From Syntrophomonas sp. UBA5432 (lineage in GTDB: Bacteria; Bacillota; Syntrophomonadia; Syntrophomonadales; Syntrophomonadaceae): a stretch of 5,309 nt of DNA. The notes below the pieces were generated by a model, which made no database searches, was not told where the DNA came from, and saw only the letters and a program-made list of their open reading frames with translations. Positions 4,926-5,309 of this stretch are shown piece by piece; position 1 is the stretch's first letter; every line of letters starts with the position of its first letter. The stretch spans positions 13,407-18,715 of the forward strand of contig DIRQ01000074.1 in the NCBI GenBank assembly GCA_002424365.1, given 5' to 3'. The translations under genes were made by a program, and so were the position numbers.

Positions 4926-4942
4926 ATTCGGAGGTGAGTACA

Positions 4943-5299
4943 ATGTCACTATTAATGGCATTTTTGATTGGCGGTAGTCTTTGTCTGATTGGGCAATTAC
5001 TGATAGACCTGACTAAACCAAATATAACCCCGGGACATGTTTTGGTGGTTTTTATTACGGCTGGTGCCTTACTAAGTGGATTGGGTCTTTATAAGCCCCT
5101 GGTTGATATCGGCGGGGCAGGTGCTACTATTCCTCTTTCCGGATTTGGTCACCTGTTAACCCAGGGAACTATAAAAGCGGTGGAGCAAAAAGGGCTTTTG
5201 GGTGCTTTTAGTGGTGGAGTAGAAGCTGCTGCTGCTGGAATAGCGGCTGCTATAATCTTCGGATATGTTGCTGCAGTTATATTTAATCCTAAAGAATAG
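4943..5299 (+). CDS. spoVAE: Stage V sporulation protein AE (SpoVAE/SpoVAEb)
   Basis: This 118-residue integral membrane protein belongs to the same family as SpoVAC and is thought to form the dipicolinate channel with it in the spore inner membrane, with SpoVAD on the cytoplasmic face. Hydrophobic segments lie at about 3-23, 33-50, 57-72 and 87-113. The signature includes AFLIGGSLCLIGQLLID (6-22), LSGLGLYKPLVDIGGAGA (44-61) and TIPLSGFGHLL (62-72). GGAGG (4930-4934) is 8 bases ahead of ATG 4943, so this start is preferred to GTG 4934, which overlaps the ribosome-binding site. The length fits B. subtilis SpoVAEb. The gene ends at TAG, 10 bases before the window edge, so further operon genes such as spoVAEa or spoVAF may follow out of sight. 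Confidence 0.95.
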   Translation: MSLLMAFLIGGSLCLIGQLLIDLTKPNITPGHVLVVFITAGALLSGLGLYKPLVDIGGAGATIPLSGFGHLLTQGTIKAVEQKGLLGAFSGGVEAAAAGIAAAIIFGYVAAVIFNPKE

Positions 5300-5309
5300 A
5301 ATAATAATA

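Overview
The window looks like chromosomal DNA from an endospore-forming Firmicute, probably of the Clostridia/Peptococcaceae type. It carries a three-gene spoVAC-spoVAD-spoVAE set without spoVAA/AB directly upstream, ribosome-binding sites close to AGGAGG, some TTG starts, and many short intergenic repeats. The genus cannot be fixed from the sequence alone.

Left part (1-2719): surface-sugar genes. The window opens inside a GDP-L-fucose synthase gene (fcl/wcaG), followed on the same strand by a GT10 family (fucosyltransferase-like) glycosyltransferase. Together they form a donor-and-transferase pair: one makes GDP-L-fucose and the other probably transfers fucose to a glycan or glycoprotein. 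A convergent GT2 family glycosyltransferase lies on the minus strand. The 247-base gap between the two transferase genes holds no gene, only inverted repeats.

Middle (2720-3180): a 216-base divergent intergenic region leads into a small dodecin gene, which ends in a strong intrinsic terminator. Upstream of the dodecin gene is a sequence that fits forespore sigma-F/sigma-G promoters well.

Right part (3185-5309): spoVAC, spoVAD and spoVAE in order on the plus strand. Their products belong to the inner-membrane SpoVA machinery, which moves dipicolinic acid (as Ca-DPA) into the developing spore and releases it during germination. The genes are separated by about 100 and 135 bases filled with repeat-like sequence (a GTGAGGA-type degenerate repeat and an 8-bp-stem palindrome), whereas spoVA genes are usually packed tightly.

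No complete new system is evident. The most interesting points are a Trp-less dodecin with a forespore-like promoter next to spoVA, a five-cysteine cluster in SpoVAD, and an intergenic repeat family that recurs at four gene junctions, including inside the spoVA operon.
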